Origin: Candidatus Zixiibacteriota bacterium
GTDB lineage: Bacteria; Zixibacteria; MSB-5A5; SM1-73
Direction: 5' to 3'
DNA length: 7,225 nt
Assembly (NCBI GenBank): GCA_020341875.1
Contig: CP070839.1
Span: 2,028,580 to 2,035,804, forward strand
Shown piece after piece: positions 5,941-7,225 of this stretch. Position 1 is the stretch's first letter; every line of letters starts with the position of its first letter. The notes beneath the pieces were generated by a model, which saw nothing but the letters and a program-made list of their open reading frames with translations, did not search any database and was not told the origin of the DNA. The translations under genes were made by a program, and so were the position numbers.

Positions 5941-7225
5941 ATGTCTGTTGAAGCGCAGAGGTCTTCGAGTAAAATCCAGTTCCTGTCTGCCTGCATTCTT
6001 CTAGGCTTTTCTTCTATAGTCGCCCAGATAGTTCTCTTCCGGGAGATGATGGTCTCCTTCTACGGGAACGAGCTGAGTCTGGGTGTTATGCTCTCGGTGT
6101 GGTTGTTTTGGGTAGGTGCAGGCTCGGGTGTGGGCAACAAGATAGCCGGAAAGAAGACCTATTCTCCGGGCAGGCTATCGCTCTGGTATCTCATGATCTC
6201 CGTGGCCAGCCCGGCAACCGTTATTCTAATCAGATACTCCAAGCAAATCCTGGGGACTGCTCCGGCGGAGATCGTAGGATTCATTCCAATGTTTTTGTTC
6301 GCGTTCGGAGCTATGAGCATCTTATGCCTTTGTTTGGGGATTACTTTTTTGCTCAACTCCAAATCGTGGAAATATGATGAGAGCCTGATCTTCTCGGTCA
6401 ACCGGGTCTACCTTTGGGAGTCGCTGGGGGCAGGCCTAGGTGGATTCCTTCTGACCTTCGTCTTGATTCCCCGGTTCTCCAACTTTCAGATAGTCCTGTT
6501 CCTCTTCTGTTTAAATCTTCTGTTCTGTGCCCTGCTCCTGTCGCCGAGTCTGAAGCGATGGGCAAAAGCCTTGGTCTGGTCAGCAGTCATTCTGCTGACC
6601 ATAGGTTTTCCCGCGTCGGGCCTGGATGAGTCGCTGGACCGTTTCTCTGCAGGTCGGATGTGGAGAGGTTTGTCGTTGGCTCATTCGAACGATACTCGTT
6701 ACGGCAACATTGCAGTGACCAAACATCGTGAGCAGGTTACGTTTTATCAGAACGGCTTGATGCTATTCTCGTACCCGAATGCCTTCTCGGCGGAGGAGGC
6801 GGTCCACTTTGCTCTGCTGCAGCATCCCCATCCGCGAAATCTTCTCCTGATCGGGGGCGGAATGGGTGGAGCGCTCCGGGAAGCACTCAAGCACGACCAG
6901 TTGACCATAGATTATGTGGAGATAGATCCGGAGTTGATCCGAACTGGAGTAACATATCTTCCCGAAGAGGAGGTCCGGGCTCTGAAAAACCCTCGGGTCG
7001 ATATCCACTTTGTTGACGGAAGGCTCTTCGTCCGAGAGAGGGCGGGGGATCTGACTGCGAGACCTTACGACGTCGTGGTGCTCAACCTTCCGGATCCTTA
7101 CACCGCCCAGCTGAATCGCTTTTTCACCTCTGAGTTCTTTCAATTGGTGAGATCGCTTCTGGAAGAAGGTGGGGTCTTCTCGTTCAGGGTGAGTTCCGCC
7201 GAGAACTATATCAGCCAGGAACTGG
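5941..7225 (+). CDS. Membrane-embedded spermidine-synthase-like protein (3' end beyond window)
   Basis: The frame opens at ATG 5941, the first start after an in-frame TGA (5935-5937), and runs to the window edge: 428 codons plus one base. About seven hydrophobic segments fill residues 13-224 (near 13-33, 46-66, 79-98, 111-137, 161-177, 182-200, 208-224). A methyltransferase-fold domain follows: YQNG (269-272), LLLIGGGMGG (301-310, nucleotide loop), DYVEIDPE with Glu327, VDGR (358-361), and VVVLNLPDPYTAQLNRFF (378-395). This matches the membrane-fused spermidine/spermine synthase-like proteins. In true aminopropyltransferases the last motif reads D-S-x-D-P; here the first Asp is Asn382, while Asp385 remains. 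The usual LDG is QNG. Polyamine synthesis is therefore doubtful. It follows the radical SAM gene by 111 nt and its ribosome site is weak. Family call is secure; activity unknown. Confidence 0.87.
   Translation, partial: MSVEAQRSSSKIQFLSACILLGFSSIVAQIVLFREMMVSFYGNELSLGVMLSVWLFWVGAGSGVGNKIAGKKTYSPGRLSLWYLMISVASPATVILIRYSKQILGTAPAEIVGFIPMFLFAFGAMSILCLCLGITFLLNSKSWKYDESLIFSVNRVYLWESLGAGLGGFLLTFVLIPRFSNFQIVLFLFCLNLLFCALLLSPSLKRWAKALVWSAVILLTIGFPASGLDESLDRFSAGRMWRGLSLAHSNDTRYGNIAVTKHREQVTFYQNGLMLFSYPNAFSAEEAVHFALLQHPHPRNLLLIGGGMGGALREALKHDQLTIDYVEIDPELIRTGVTYLPEEEVRALKNPRVDIHFVDGRLFVRERAGDLTARPYDVVVLNLPDPYTAQLNRFFTSEFFQLVRSLLEEGGVFSFRVSSAENYISQEL

Noticed and set aside
1..7225. CRISPR array, tRNA, rRNA, insertion sequence or phage attachment site
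   Set aside because: No regularly spaced direct repeats, RNA-gene signatures, transposase motifs or terminal inverted repeats were found on either strand.

Overview
The window looks like a piece of a Gram-negative bacterial chromosome, probably from an uncultivated or anaerobic lineage. The evidence for Gram-negative is indirect: a GmhB-type phosphatase (heptose for lipopolysaccharide), a Sec signal peptide on one protein and a twin-arginine signal on another. By eye about half the bases are G+C, and at least two of the six main genes appear to start at TTG. The mix of an M28-like secreted protein carrying Ycf48-type repeats with a DUF362 / exported radical SAM / membrane spermidine-synthase-like cluster reminds me of candidate phyla of the FCB superphylum, such as Zixibacteria. 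That placement is an impression, not a result.

Layout. (1) Positions 1-1028, minus strand: the first 342 codons of a large secreted protein. It has a signal peptide, a region like the front of an M28 aminopeptidase, then Ycf48/BNR-type propeller repeats that run off the window. (2) 1029-1323: a divergent intergenic region with a plausible sigma-70 promoter for the minus-strand gene and a 13-bp perfect palindrome. (3) 1324-3545, plus strand: yjbQ (UPF0047), mtnA (methylthioribose-1-phosphate isomerase) and a gmhB-like HAD phosphatase. A degenerate 7-bp tandem repeat begins at the mtnA stop codon. (4) 3546-3748: a 203-bp spacer that stays open in the gmhB frame for 49 codons past the stop and contains a hairpin. 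(5) 3749-7225, plus strand: a DUF362 protein, a Tat-signal AmmeMemoRadiSam-type radical SAM enzyme, a 111-nt structured spacer, and a membrane-embedded spermidine-synthase-like protein cut by the window end.

How they may work together. The last three genes look like one transcription unit. They form the most interesting part of the window: a radical SAM enzyme predicted to be exported, next to a DUF362 protein with no export signal and a methyltransferase-fold membrane protein in which two positions normally acidic in aminopropyltransferases are Asn. None of the three has a known substrate here. YjbQ, MtnA and GmhB are ordinary cytoplasmic enzymes. MtnA handles the methylthioribose phosphate that derives from methylthioadenosine, a by-product of true spermidine synthases, but the Asn substitutions make a direct link to the last gene doubtful.
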